Origin: Bacteroidales bacterium | GTDB taxonomy: Bacteria; Bacteroidota; Bacteroidia; Bacteroidales; UBA932 | NCBI GenBank assembly: GCA_017509685.1 | Contig: JAFWPA010000039.1 | Span: 1-64,000 of the forward strand | Length of the DNA stretch: 64,000 nucleotides | Direction: 5' to 3' | Shown: positions 51,588-60,031 of the stretch, one piece after another | Layout: the number at the start of each line of letters is the position of its first letter | Position numbering within the stretch: the stretch's first letter is position 1 | Made by a program: the position numbers and the translations under genes | The notes under the pieces: generated by a model | What the model was told of the DNA's origin: nothing | Databases searched by the model: none | Seen by the model: only the letters and a program-made list of their open reading frames with translations

Positions 51588-51715
51588 AAACGAGAACGGC
51601 ATCGCAGCAAAGCTGCGGTGCTTTTTTGATGGGCGGGCCGTTGAAAGCTTGCTTTCATAAGGCCCGTCCAGCGAAAAAGCACAAAGGGCCGAAGGCCCGT
51701 GATGCTGTTCCGTTT
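51588..51715. repeat. 128-bp cloverleaf palindrome after tRNA-Ser
   Basis: Outer arms at 51588-51605 and 51699-51715 match except for two bases and one gap (AAACG.GAAC.GCATC.C). Inside lie GCAGC-AAA-GCTGC, then a long stem pairing GTGCTTTTTT (from 51618) with AAAAAGCAC (to 51682), which contains GGGCGGGCC/GGCCCGTCC and TGAAAGC-TT-GCTTTCA, and finally GGGCC-GAA-GGCCC (51686-51698). The first hairpin doubles as the tRNA terminator. Confidence 0.7.
51599..51627 (+). terminator. Terminator of tRNA-Ser
   Basis: GCATCGCAGC (51599-51608) and GCTGCGGTGC (51612-51621) with loop AAA, followed by six T. It is part of the larger palindrome. Confidence 0.85.
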
Positions 51716-51730
51716 AAGCCACCCTATCAA

Positions 51731-51763
51731 GGGATGTCGGAGGGCGAAGCCCGACGAAATCCC
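51731..51763. repeat. Hairpin element near tRNA-Ser
   Basis: GGGAT...ATCCC, GTCG/CGAC and GGC-GAA-GCC nest in one imperfect hairpin between the 128-bp palindrome and the stop of the convergent TonB/MORN gene. There is no T tract, so a repeat element is likelier than a terminator. Confidence 0.5.
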
Positions 51764-51775
51764 GGAGGAAGAGGC

Positions 51776-52576
51776 TCATTCCGAGCCATTAAAATTGATC
51801 TTCTGATTCTTAATCAGATAAGGCACCGGCTTCCCGTCTTTCATGGCAGGTTTCCAGCGAGGCGACCGCTTCAATACGCGCACAAGTTCTTTCGAAAACT
51901 CTTCGTCTGTTGAAGAAACAATTTTGATATCCCGTAGTTTTCCGTCTTCCCCCACTACGAATTCATAATGAACGGTTGCAATCTTGCCAACCATAGACTC
52001 CTTGTACCTGAAATTTGGATGAATATAGACTTGAAAGAACGAGGCTCCATCACCAAAGACAGGCCGTGAGTCATATTGTCCATAGCCTAGACTCTCTAAA
52101 AACGCGGAATCATCATCCGTGAGCGTCAGTTCGGGTTTTTGAGGCTTGACAACACCCGCTGCTGCCGCGTTTTTATAGGTCTTTCCCTGCTTGGTCGCAC
52201 CATTATTAACGACTACGCCGATAAAAATTTTTCCATTGGGATAATACAGCGTATCACGTCCGTTGGCATAGCCGGAAGAAAACTCCCCACATATTACAGC
52301 TCCCGTTGCCATAAACAATCGGCCATATCCTTGCTCTACCCCCTTGACAAAGTTTCCGCTATAGATACTTCCATCGGCTTTAATCCGGATGCCACGACCT
52401 TGAGGAACCGTTCTGTTAAATGAGCCGATGAAAAGTCCCCTATCCTGATGATACAACTTTCCCTGTCCGCTTGGAAGTTCGCCGATATAGGTACGGTTAT
52501 CCAACTTGACTGTATCCACGGCTGATATAGGAGCGGTGAGTAATACAGAGGCTAATAGAGATATAATTATTGACAT
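51776..52576 (-). CDS. MORN-repeat protein with TonB C-terminal domain
   Basis: 266 residues from the ATG at 52576, which begins a signal peptide (MSIIISLLASVLLTAPISA). ATGs at 52612 and 52645 are in frame but add polar residues. Several MORN-like repeats (YIGELPSGQGKLYH, GSIYSGNFVKGVEQGYGRLF, about 25-120) precede a TonB-type C-terminal domain (about 180-262, with HYEFVVGEDGKLRDIKIV and RWKPAMKDGKPV). TonB domains bind outer-membrane receptors; MORN repeats bind partners or lipids. The gene is clearly AT-richer than most of the window and lies between tRNA-Ser and a KilA-N remnant, suggesting transfer. Confidence 0.72.
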   Translation of the reverse strand: MSIIISLLASVLLTAPISAVDTVKLDNRTYIGELPSGQGKLYHQDRGLFIGSFNRTVPQGRGIRIKADGSIYSGNFVKGVEQGYGRLFMATGAVICGEFSSGYANGRDTLYYPNGKIFIGVVVNNGATKQGKTYKNAAAAGVVKPQKPELTLTDDDSAFLESLGYGQYDSRPVFGDGASFFQVYIHPNFRYKESMVGKIATVHYEFVVGEDGKLRDIKIVSSTDEEFSKELVRVLKRSPRWKPAMKDGKPVPYLIKNQKINFNGSE

Positions 52577-52651
52577 AGGCTTATTCCTTAAGTAGATTAC
52601 GGGATTGCTCATTGCTTTCAAGGACAGACATTTGGTGAATAGCAATGGAGT

Positions 52652-52901
52652 TTAGTTCAACCCGGCTTGCTGCCTAAACCCCTCGAATTCGAGGGGGTTA
52701 AAATCAGAATTATAGAGAGTCTCCCATATACCGAGGAATTCGATCGTATTGCGATTGCGCATCCAATTGGCTATCACGCCATTCGGGTCCATCCAATTTT
52801 TCTGGCGGGCTATATCGGTGATGCAAATATAGTCAATACCCCCCCTTGGACATAGTTCTGATGGCAACGTCCTTGACAATAATCTCATTCTTCTTATCCA
52901 T
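52652..52901 (-). pseudogene. Truncated, frameshifted KilA-N domain gene
   Basis: The ATG at 52901 reads MDKKNEIIVKDVAIRTMSKG and stops early, while another frame continues DYICITDIARQKNWMDP and TIEFLGIWETLYN up to FRQQAGLN and a stop at 52652. Joining the two needs removal of one G from a run of seven (C run at 52839-52845 on the plus strand). KilA-N proteins are DNA-binding modules of phages and mobile elements and usually continue well past the LN reached here, so the C-terminal part is lost as well. A -7 box (TACTTTTG) 17 nt upstream supports the start. The G7 tract could also be phase-variable. Confidence 0.75.
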
Positions 52902-52918
52902 AGACTTCTCATTTCTTG

Positions 52919-52926
52919 CAAAAGTA
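52919..52926 (-). promoter_or_regulatory. Promoter -7 box of the KilA-N remnant
   Basis: TACTTTTG on the minus strand, 17 nt upstream of the ATG at 52901. Confidence 0.5.
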
Positions 52927-53029
52927 AACAAAAAACAGTATGCCAGCAAATGTCTACTCGCAAAACGGAAGTTTTGGGGATGTCTACAAAATGTCTACTT
53001 TGAAAGGACATCGCAACGGAATCCCTCTT

Positions 53030-53962
53030 TTACCCCTTCCTGTATTCCGACGGCGTCTGGCCTGTATGGGCTTTGAAGAACTTGTAGAAGACGCTCTGGT
53101 TGGGGAAGTGCAGCAAATACACGATCTCCTTGATGGGCTTGTCGGAATATTTGAGCAGGTTTTTGGCTTCCAGAATTACATAGGAATCAATCCAGTCCGG
53201 TGCGCTGCGGCCGCTGGACATTTTCACCAGTTTGGACAGGTACTTGGGCGTCAGGCACAGTTTATCGGCATAAAAAGCCACGCCGCGCTGCTCGTTGTGA
53301 TATTCGGTGACCAGGGCCAGGAAGCGTTCGAATACCTGGTTCACGCGGGCCGATGATGCGCTTTCCTCCGGCGGGGCCGATGCCAGCCGCTGCGTCCACA
53401 GGCTCAGGGCTACATAGATAAAGGACGTCAGCAGAGAGCCCGTAATCTCCCGTTTGTTGTCCTGCCGGGAGGACAGGATCTTCCGCGTGAGGTTGAAATA
53501 GTCTTCGGCCAGGTCCAGTTCTTCTCCCTGCAGGGTGATGCAAGGGTTTTTCCATACCCGGATGCTGTCCTGGAACACTTTGTTGAAGTCGAAGCGGATG
53601 CTGCTCAGGAATTCCCGGGACACCAGGGCAAAGAGCAGCTCGGCGTCTCCGATATGGTCTTCTTTGTAGGCCGACAGCTTGACGATGTTGCCGGGAACCA
53701 CCACCAGCAGGGAATTCTCGTGGATGTCATAGGTGTTGAGGTTGATATCCAGCGAGAAATGCCCTTTCTTGAGGAAGAAGAGGATGTAGCCGTCGAAGCG
53801 GACAGGGTAGTTGAGCATGCGGAGGACGGCCTCGCTCTTTTCTACCTGACGGCCGCTGACAGTTCCCAGGATGAACTCTGTTCCCAGCGCATATTCGTCT
53901 ACCAGGGGTGCCAGCGCCTGGATGCGCCGGATGTCTATGGTTTGCAGTGCTTTATCTTCCAT
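53030..53962 (-). CDS. AraC family transcriptional regulator
   Basis: 310 residues from the ATG at 53962. A cupin-like sensory region (about 40-130) is followed by two helix-turn-helix motifs at the C-terminus (about 215-305), with FYADKLCLTPKYLSKLVK and IKEIVYLLHFPNQSVFYKFFKAHTGQTPSEYRK, the AraC signature. The open frame extends to 54247, but this part crosses the promoter and is not coding. It is divergent from the TolC-HlyD-ABC-2 operon and probably controls it. A perfect 12-bp palindrome overlies its promoter. Confidence 0.9.
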   Translation of the reverse strand: MEDKALQTIDIRRIQALAPLVDEYALGTEFILGTVSGRQVEKSEAVLRMLNYPVRFDGYILFFLKKGHFSLDINLNTYDIHENSLLVVVPGNIVKLSAYKEDHIGDAELLFALVSREFLSSIRFDFNKVFQDSIRVWKNPCITLQGEELDLAEDYFNLTRKILSSRQDNKREITGSLLTSFIYVALSLWTQRLASAPPEESASSARVNQVFERFLALVTEYHNEQRGVAFYADKLCLTPKYLSKLVKMSSGRSAPDWIDSYVILEAKNLLKYSDKPIKEIVYLLHFPNQSVFYKFFKAHTGQTPSEYRKG

Positions 53963-53984
53963 AAGGGCAAAAACCTTTTCTTTA

Positions 53985-54005
53985 CAAAGATAGGAACAAT
54001 TGTTC
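53985..54005. promoter_or_regulatory. AraC-gene promoter with GAACAATTGTTC operator candidate
   Basis: TATCTTTG on the minus strand (53985-53992) fixes the regulator's start. The perfect palindrome GAACAATTGTTC (53994-54005) lies in its spacer and within the divergent region, a good site for autoregulation or control of the exporter operon. Confidence 0.5.
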
Positions 54006-54118
54006 ATATTTTCGCATTTTTCGACCAAAAGGAATATTTGTGCTCCAAAAAGAAGCCAAAATGGGTTCAAGCAGGCAATGAATTTGCACAAAAAGCAAAC
54101 CGCGAAAATGAAACGAAA

Positions 54119-55636
54119 ATGAATGACAATATGACAAAGATTGGAAAAATGGCAGTAATGACGGGCTTGCTCCTTTGCTGCACGCTGGCAGGAGCCCAGC
54201 CCCGCACCCTCACCCTGGCCGACTGCCGGGAGATGGCCGTTGCCCAAAGCAAAGAACTGGACCAGGCCCGTATCCAGACAGAGATGGCCGGCTATGACCG
54301 TAAGATTGCCCTGGCCAACTATTTCCCCAAGGTAACCGCCGCAGGCTCATACGTATATAATAACAGGGATGTCAACCTCATCAGCGAGGAACAGAGCGCC
54401 CGCCTCACATCGGCCGGCACCACGCTGGACAATGCTTTCTGGGATGCCCTGAAGGGTCAGGTGGGAGGCTTGGAGAACCCTACCGTCCGCACGGTGGCGC
54501 TGGAACTGCTGAACCAGATGCAGGCCAGCCCCAACCGCATCGATATCGCCACGCCCATCAATGCCATCGGCCAGGAGATCGACGCCACACTTCATCCGGA
54601 CCTGCACAATATCTGGGCGGGTACCGTGGTGGTGGAACAGCCCCTGTTCGCCGGCGGCAAGATCATCTACAGCAACCAGATGGCGGCGCTGGCCCAGCAG
54701 TTGGCCCAGTCCAAATACGATATGGCCGAGGCCGAACTGCTCCTGGACGTGGACCAGGCCTACTGGCAGATTGTCTCCATTGCCAACAAGGAACTGTTGG
54801 CCGAAGAATATGTGGAACTCCTAAGCCAGCTGGAAGCCGACGTGGACCATGCCATCGAAGCCGGCGTAGCCACTCCCTCCGATGCCCTGCAAGTGAAAGT
54901 GAAGGCCAACGAGGCCCGGATGATGCTCACCAAGGCCACCAACGGACTGGCGCTTTCCAAGATGCTGCTGTGCCAGCGCATCGGCCTTCCCCTGGACAGT
55001 CAGATAGTGCTGGCCGATGAGACATCGGACATAATCCCGGAGCCCCGCACTCCGGAGCAGCGCAGCATGGAGGACATTTACGAGGCCCGTCCGGAGACCC
55101 GCAGCCTGGAGTTGGCAGGTCAGCTATTCGACAAAAAGGCCAAGGTGATAAGGGCCGACGGCCTGCCCACTGTAGCCTTCATGGGCGCCTTCACCCTCAC
55201 CAACCCCAACCTGTATAACGGTTTCCAGAACACCTGGCAGGGCGGTAACCTGAGCGCCGGAGTAGTGGTGAAGATTCCCATCGTACACGGTGGTGAAGGC
55301 GTCTGGAAATACAAGAAAGCCAAGGCTGAGGCCCGCCTGTACCAGGACCAGCTGGAGGATGCCAAACAGAAGATCCTCCTGCAGGTAACCCAGCAGCGCA
55401 AGCTTCTGGCCGAGGCACAGCAGAAGCAGGAACTGGCCCAGGCCAACCTGGCGGCGGCCGAAGAAAACCTGCGCATGGCCACCGTGGGCCATGAGGCCGG
55501 CGTGGTTCCTACCAACACCGCCCTGGCCGCCCACACGGCCTGGCTGAGCGCACACAGCGAATGCATTGATGCGGGCATCGAACTGCAGATGACGGCAGCC
55601 GCCCTGCAGAAAGCCGAAGGAATGAACTTGAAATAA
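54119..55636 (+). CDS. TolC family outer-membrane efflux protein
   Basis: 505 residues from the ATG at 54119 (54131 is an alternative). A signal peptide (about 12-27, GLLLCCTLAGA) precedes two OEP repeats rich in heptad coiled coil, with LTLADCREMAVAQSKEL and the second repeat beginning near PETRSLELAGQLF. It forms the outer-membrane channel for export. It is the first gene of an operon with HlyD and two ABC-2 permeases, divergent from the AraC regulator. Confidence 0.9.
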   Translation: MNDNMTKIGKMAVMTGLLLCCTLAGAQPRTLTLADCREMAVAQSKELDQARIQTEMAGYDRKIALANYFPKVTAAGSYVYNNRDVNLISEEQSARLTSAGTTLDNAFWDALKGQVGGLENPTVRTVALELLNQMQASPNRIDIATPINAIGQEIDATLHPDLHNIWAGTVVVEQPLFAGGKIIYSNQMAALAQQLAQSKYDMAEAELLLDVDQAYWQIVSIANKELLAEEYVELLSQLEADVDHAIEAGVATPSDALQVKVKANEARMMLTKATNGLALSKMLLCQRIGLPLDSQIVLADETSDIIPEPRTPEQRSMEDIYEARPETRSLELAGQLFDKKAKVIRADGLPTVAFMGAFTLTNPNLYNGFQNTWQGGNLSAGVVVKIPIVHGGEGVWKYKKAKAEARLYQDQLEDAKQKILLQVTQQRKLLAEAQQKQELAQANLAAAEENLRMATVGHEAGVVPTNTALAAHTAWLSAHSECIDAGIELQMTAAALQKAEGMNLK

Positions 55637-55644
55637 AACATACT

Positions 55645-56637
55645 ATGGAAAACAAGAGAAATTATAACCTGCTCATTGGCCTGGCCGCCCTGGTGGTCAT
55701 TGTCATCACTATCTCTGTGGTAGGATATGTTGTATCGCGCCCCCGTCCCCTGGTGATTCAGGGCGAAGCCGAAGCCACCGAGTACCGTGTGTCCGGCAAA
55801 GTTCCGGGCCGAATCGAGGAATTCCGTGCCCTGGAAGGGCAGCAGGTGCACAAAGGGGATACCCTGGTGATCATCGACTCACCGGAAATCAGGGCTAAAA
55901 TCCAGGAGGCCAATGCCGCCAAGGCAGCCGCTACGGCCCAGAAGGACAAAGCCATGAACGGCGCCCGCCGGGAGCAGATCACCGGTGCCTATGAACTGTG
56001 GCAGAAAGCCATCGTGGGCGAAGAGGTGATGCGCAAATCCTACGAGCGCATGCAGGCCCTGCACGCGCAGAAGGTGGTGTCGGACCAGAAGTTCGACGAA
56101 GTGGAAGCCCAGTACAGGGCTGCCCAGGCCACTACCCGCGCCGCCCACAGCCAGTACCAGATGGCTGTGAACGGAGCCCGTCAGGAGGACAAGGATGCCG
56201 CCGTGGCCCTGGTGGAAAGGGCCAACGCAGCCGTGGAGCTGGTGAACTCCTATATGGACGAAATCCGTCTCACTTCGCCTTCCGACGGCATTGTGGCCGA
56301 TATTTATCCCAAGGTAGGGGAGTTGGTGGGCCAGGGCGCTCCCATCATGACCATCCAGGACCTGGACGACATGTGGTTCACCTTCAATGTGCGCGAAGAC
56401 CGCCTGAAAGGCATGCAGAACGGCGACTGGATCCAGCTTTCCATTCCGGCCCTGGACGGAAGGCGCGTATCGGCCCGGGTGTATTACCTGGCCGCCCGCG
56501 AGTCCTACGCCACCTGGAAGGCCACGCGCGAGATCGGCGAGTTCGACACCCGTACTTTCGAGGTGCGCGCCCGGCCGGAAGGCCGTGTGGAAGGCTTGCG
56601 TCCGGGTATGAGTGCCATCATGATTGTGAATGAGTAA
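55645..56637 (+). CDS. HlyD/EmrA-type membrane fusion protein
   Basis: 330 residues. One N-terminal membrane helix (about 9-30) leads into a biotinyl-lipoyl-like half (VSGKVPGRIEEFRALEGQQVHKGD), a long coiled-coil hairpin (about 80-190), the second half (LTSPSDGIVADIYPKVGELVG) and a beta-barrel. It connects inner-membrane transporter and TolC. It starts 8 nt after the TolC gene and overlaps the next permease start by 1 nt (TAATGA). Confidence 0.92.
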   Translation: MENKRNYNLLIGLAALVVIVITISVVGYVVSRPRPLVIQGEAEATEYRVSGKVPGRIEEFRALEGQQVHKGDTLVIIDSPEIRAKIQEANAAKAAATAQKDKAMNGARREQITGAYELWQKAIVGEEVMRKSYERMQALHAQKVVSDQKFDEVEAQYRAAQATTRAAHSQYQMAVNGARQEDKDAAVALVERANAAVELVNSYMDEIRLTSPSDGIVADIYPKVGELVGQGAPIMTIQDLDDMWFTFNVREDRLKGMQNGDWIQLSIPALDGRRVSARVYYLAARESYATWKATREIGEFDTRTFEVRARPEGRVEGLRPGMSAIMIVNE

Positions 56638-57797
56638 TGAAAAAGTTCCTCAGGATAGTTTGGCGTGAGCTGGGCATCATCCGGAAGAGGCCGCTCTATA
56701 TCCTGGCCTCGGTGGGCGTGCTGGCGGTGAATATCGTCTTCTACACCACTTTCTTCCGGGATGGTCTTCCCAGTAAACTCCCCATCGGCCTGGTGGACCT
56801 GGACCGCACGTCCACCTCGCGCGCTTTCTCCCAGCAGCTGGACGCTACGCAGCTGGGACAGGTTGTCTATTACGACGATCTCCATCTGGCCCGCCACGAC
56901 ATGGAAACCGGCAAGCTCACTTCCTTCGTGGTAATTCCGGAGGGATTCAACGCCGACTTGCAGGCCCAGCATCAGCCGCACATGGCCTATTATGTGAATT
57001 CCCTCTATTTCGTGGGCGGAGCGTTGGCCTACAAGGACATCATGACTATGGTGAACCTGACCAACGGCGCCGTGCAAAGGGAAATCCTGCGGGCCAAGGG
57101 ATACAATGAGCGCACGGCCCGGGCCATGATCCAGCCCATCGTGCTGGACCAGCACCAGATTGGCAACCCTGCCACCAACTATGGCGTATACCTGAACGGC
57201 GTGCTGCTGCCGGGTATCCTGGAGATGATTGTGATCCTGGTCACCATCTATGCCGTGGGCTCGGAACTGAAGTACGGTACCTCCCGGCAGTTGCTGGGGA
57301 TGGCCGACGGTTCCATCGAAAAGGCATTGCTGGGAAAGCTGCTGCCCTACAACGTGATTTTCACGGTGCTGGGTATCGGCCTGGAACTCCTGCTTTTCCA
57401 CTGGTTCCACTATCCGTTGCGGGGATCCATCGGCTGGATGTTCCTGGACATGCTGCTGCTGGTGTCTGCTTCCGAAGCCCTGGGTATGTTCTTGGTAGAG
57501 CTGTTCCCGGTGCTGCGGCTGGCGGTGAGCGTGGGCGCCATCCTCAGCGTCCTGGGAATTTCGCTGGCGGGCTTCTCCCTGCCGGTAGAGGCCATGCCTC
57601 CCTATATCCAGGGTTTCAGCGCCATTTTCCCGCTCCGCCATTATTACCTGATCCACGTGCAGGAAACCCTCTGGGGCAGCGGTTTTGCCGGCTGCTGGAA
57701 GGAGGTGGTGCATCTGCTGCTGTTCCTGTTCCTGCCGGCCGTCCTGATGGGCCGCCTGAACCACGCTTATATCTACCAAGACTATGAAAGGGATTAA
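56637..57797 (+). CDS. ABC-2 type permease (YhhJ-like), first copy
   Basis: 386 residues. One N-terminal helix (about 20-40), a large periplasmic domain (about 45-180) and five C-terminal helices (about 190-375) give the ABC-2/YhhJ layout. GVYLNGVLLPGILEMIVIL opens the membrane part. With the second copy it should form a dimeric inner-membrane channel. No ATP-binding partner gene is in the operon. It overlaps the second permease by 14 nt. Confidence 0.88.
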   Translation: MKKFLRIVWRELGIIRKRPLYILASVGVLAVNIVFYTTFFRDGLPSKLPIGLVDLDRTSTSRAFSQQLDATQLGQVVYYDDLHLARHDMETGKLTSFVVIPEGFNADLQAQHQPHMAYYVNSLYFVGGALAYKDIMTMVNLTNGAVQREILRAKGYNERTARAMIQPIVLDQHQIGNPATNYGVYLNGVLLPGILEMIVILVTIYAVGSELKYGTSRQLLGMADGSIEKALLGKLLPYNVIFTVLGIGLELLLFHWFHYPLRGSIGWMFLDMLLLVSASEALGMFLVELFPVLRLAVSVGAILSVLGISLAGFSLPVEAMPPYIQGFSAIFPLRHYYLIHVQETLWGSGFAGCWKEVVHLLLFLFLPAVLMGRLNHAYIYQDYERD

Positions 57798-58950
57798 CTT
57801 CGTCAGTACCTGGTTCCGGGACTGGTACAGCATATTCGTCCATGAGCTCAGGCTCATCTTCTCCGATGCGGGCGCCATGGTCATCTTCTTCGTGGGCGGC
57901 CTTCTGTACCCCGTGCTGTATAACCTTATTTATATGAACGGCACGGTGGACGAGATGCCGGTGGCCGTGGTGGACCTTTCCGACGGCGCCTACAGCCGGC
58001 GCTACCTGCAGAAAGTGGATGCCACCCGCGAGTGTGAGATCCTCCTGTACTGCACTTCCCTGGAAGAGGCCCGGCAGCTGATGCAGAAAAGGACGGTGCA
58101 TGGGATCATCTATGTGCCGGCCGATTTTGACAGCCGCATCGTGCGCGGGGAGCAGGGCTTCATCTCCACCTATGCCGATATGTCCAGCTTCCTCTACTAC
58201 AAGAGCCTTACCATGGGCACCAGCCTTGCCATGCTGGACGAGATGCACCAGATCCAGATAGAGAACTACCAGTTGCCGCAGATGGTGGAGCCGGAGGAAA
58301 ACATGCCCTACAACCGGCCGTTCTCCTATACCATCTTCTTCATATCGGCCGCGCTGATGCTGGTCATCCAGCAGACCATGTTCTACGGGTCCTCGCTGCT
58401 GGCCGGTACGTTGCGGGAACAGAACCGCAGTTTTGCCTCGCTGCCCCGGCAGTTGCAGGGACTGGGCGTGGGACGTGTGGTGCTGGGCAGGGGAGCGGCC
58501 TATATGGCCGTGTATCTGGTGGTGGGTACCATCATTGCGCTCCTTGTTCCCTGGCTCTTCCGCCTGCCCCAGCGCGCGGATTGGACCGAGATCATGATAC
58601 TGCTGCTGTTTTTCATTGTGGACTGTATCTTCTTCACGTTCACCTGGTCCACCCTCATCTGGAAGCGGGAGACGGTGTTTGTGCTGTTCCTCAGCGCTTC
58701 GCCCATCATCCTGTTCCTCACGGGATTCTCCTGGCCCACATCGGCCATCCCCACCTTCTGGCAGTGGGTCAGTTACCTGTTCCCTTCCACCTTCGGCTGC
58801 CGCGCCTTCATCAACCTGAACACGGCGGGCGGGACGCTGGCCACCGTGGCACCGGAAATCCGAGCCCTGGCCATCCAGGCGGCAGTCTATTACTTCCTGT
58901 CCTGCGCCGCCATCTATGTGGAGAACCTGATTGTCAAAAAGAGGGGCTAG
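57784..58950 (+). CDS. ABC-2 type permease (YhhJ-like), second copy
   Basis: 388 residues with the same plan as its neighbour: N-terminal helix near 35, periplasmic domain (about 55-185) and five C-terminal helices starting FSYTIFFISAALMLVIQQTM. The two copies are divergent paralogues. Together with TolC and HlyD they form an export route of the YhiI-YhhJ kind, but without an RbbA-type ATPase. The cargo is unknown. It ends the operon; a promoter for the next gene follows at 58975. Confidence 0.88.
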   Translation: MKGINFVSTWFRDWYSIFVHELRLIFSDAGAMVIFFVGGLLYPVLYNLIYMNGTVDEMPVAVVDLSDGAYSRRYLQKVDATRECEILLYCTSLEEARQLMQKRTVHGIIYVPADFDSRIVRGEQGFISTYADMSSFLYYKSLTMGTSLAMLDEMHQIQIENYQLPQMVEPEENMPYNRPFSYTIFFISAALMLVIQQTMFYGSSLLAGTLREQNRSFASLPRQLQGLGVGRVVLGRGAAYMAVYLVVGTIIALLVPWLFRLPQRADWTEIMILLLFFIVDCIFFTFTWSTLIWKRETVFVLFLSASPIILFLTGFSWPTSAIPTFWQWVSYLFPSTFGCRAFINLNTAGGTLATVAPEIRALAIQAAVYYFLSCAAIYVENLIVKKRG

Positions 58951-58974
58951 TTTACGAAAAAAGAAAAAAATTCG

Positions 58975-58982
58975 TACATTTG
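58975..58982 (+). promoter_or_regulatory. Promoter -7 box for the PepSY-like gene
   Basis: TACATTTG matches TAnnTTTG, 34 nt before the ATG at 59017. Confidence 0.6.
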
Positions 58983-59016
58983 CTTTCCAGAGTATTATTG
59001 TAACTATCAGAAGAAT

Positions 59017-59451
59017 ATGAAAAAAGTCCTTTTAACCCTTCTGGCAGCGGTAATTTTCCTGGCTCCGGCCACGGCCGACAACGACCGTCCCATTTCCCCG
59101 GACCAGCTTCCCGCTGCAGCCAAGACTTTTATTCAGCAGACCTTCCCGGACCTGACCATCGCTTATGCCGAGATTGAGCAGGGATTTAAGACCAGCTACG
59201 AGGCCCGCCTGAGCGACGGAACCAAGGTGGAGTTTGACGGCAACGGCAACTGGGACAAGGTGGACTGCAAATACAAGGCTGTCCCCGCCGCCCTGGTACC
59301 GGACGTCATTGCTAAATACGTATCGGCCAACTATGCCGGCGCCCTTGTCACCAAGATTGACAAGGAACTGTACGGCTATGAGATTGAACTGAACAACGGC
59401 CTGGACCTCAAGTTCTCCACGAACGGCCAGTTGCTGGAAATTGACGACTGA
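59017..59451 (+). CDS. Periplasmic PepSY-like (BLIP-fold) protein
   Basis: 144 residues with a signal peptide (MKKVLLTLLAAVIFLAPATA). Two repeats of the PepSY-like/BLIP fold follow: QLPAAAKTFIQQTFPDLTIA...YEARLSDGTKVEFDGNGNW and VPDVIAKYVSANYAGA...YEIELNNGLDLKFSTNGQL. PF11396-type proteins are common in Bacteroidota, with unknown roles, possibly as inhibitors or binding proteins. It ends 1 nt before the alarmone-hydrolase gene, so the two share a transcript. Confidence 0.85.
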   Translation: MKKVLLTLLAAVIFLAPATADNDRPISPDQLPAAAKTFIQQTFPDLTIAYAEIEQGFKTSYEARLSDGTKVEFDGNGNWDKVDCKYKAVPAALVPDVIAKYVSANYAGALVTKIDKELYGYEIELNNGLDLKFSTNGQLLEIDD

Positions 59452-59452
59452 T

Positions 59453-60031
59453 ATGGCCAACTCCCCCCTGAATACCGAACTTCTGGACCGCGCCATCCTG
59501 TTCGCGGTGAAGGCGCACGCCGGTACGGAGCGCCGCGGGAAAGGTTTCCCGTACATTGTTCATCCTATGGAGGCCATGGAAATTGTGGCCACCATTACCC
59601 CGGACCAGGAACTGCTGGCCGCCGCCGCCCTGCACGACACCGTGGAGGACACCAACGTGACCATTGAGGAAATCCGGGACCAGTTCGGAGAGCGCGTGGC
59701 CAATTTGGTGGCCGCCGAAAGCGATGCCTTCATCGAGGGAAAGAGCGAGGAAGAGACCTGGCACGCCCGCAAGCAGGCCGCCATGGACCGCCTGGCCGCC
59801 GCCCCGCACGACGCTAAGATTGTTGCGCTGGGAGACAAGCTGTCCAATATGCGCGCCATCGCCCGGGATTACGCCACCATGGGTGACAAACTCTGGGACA
59901 TCTTCCACGCCAAGGATCCCAGCGACCACGAGTGGCACTACCGTGGCCTGGCCAATTCCCTGCGGGAGCTCTCGGATACCTTTGCTTTCCAGGAATTTGA
60001 ATCCCTGATTAACCAGGTTTTCAAGCACTAA
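59453..60031 (+). CDS. HD-domain small alarmone hydrolase-like protein
   Basis: 192 residues from the ATG at 59453. It matches the HD domain of RelA/SpoT hydrolases without a synthetase domain: FPYIVHPMEAMEIV, LHDTVEDTNVTIEEI and VALGDKLSNMRAIARD provide the metal-binding H, HD and D residues. Mesh1-like proteins remove the 3'-pyrophosphate of (p)ppGpp or act on other nucleotides. The substrate is inferred, not shown. It lies between the PepSY-like gene and the hydrolase gene with no gap. Confidence 0.83.
   Translation: MANSPLNTELLDRAILFAVKAHAGTERRGKGFPYIVHPMEAMEIVATITPDQELLAAAALHDTVEDTNVTIEEIRDQFGERVANLVAAESDAFIEGKSEEETWHARKQAAMDRLAAAPHDAKIVALGDKLSNMRAIARDYATMGDKLWDIFHAKDPSDHEWHYRGLANSLRELSDTFAFQEFESLINQVFKH

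Noticed and set aside
51599-51627. Integrase attachment site at the tRNA-Ser 3' end
   Set aside because: No integrase gene and no direct repeat of the tRNA end was found within the window; kept only as a possibility in the findings.
53963-54247. Long N-terminal extension of the AraC regulator
   Set aside because: It crosses the regulator's own promoter and the start of the TolC gene; similarity begins at the ATG at 53962.
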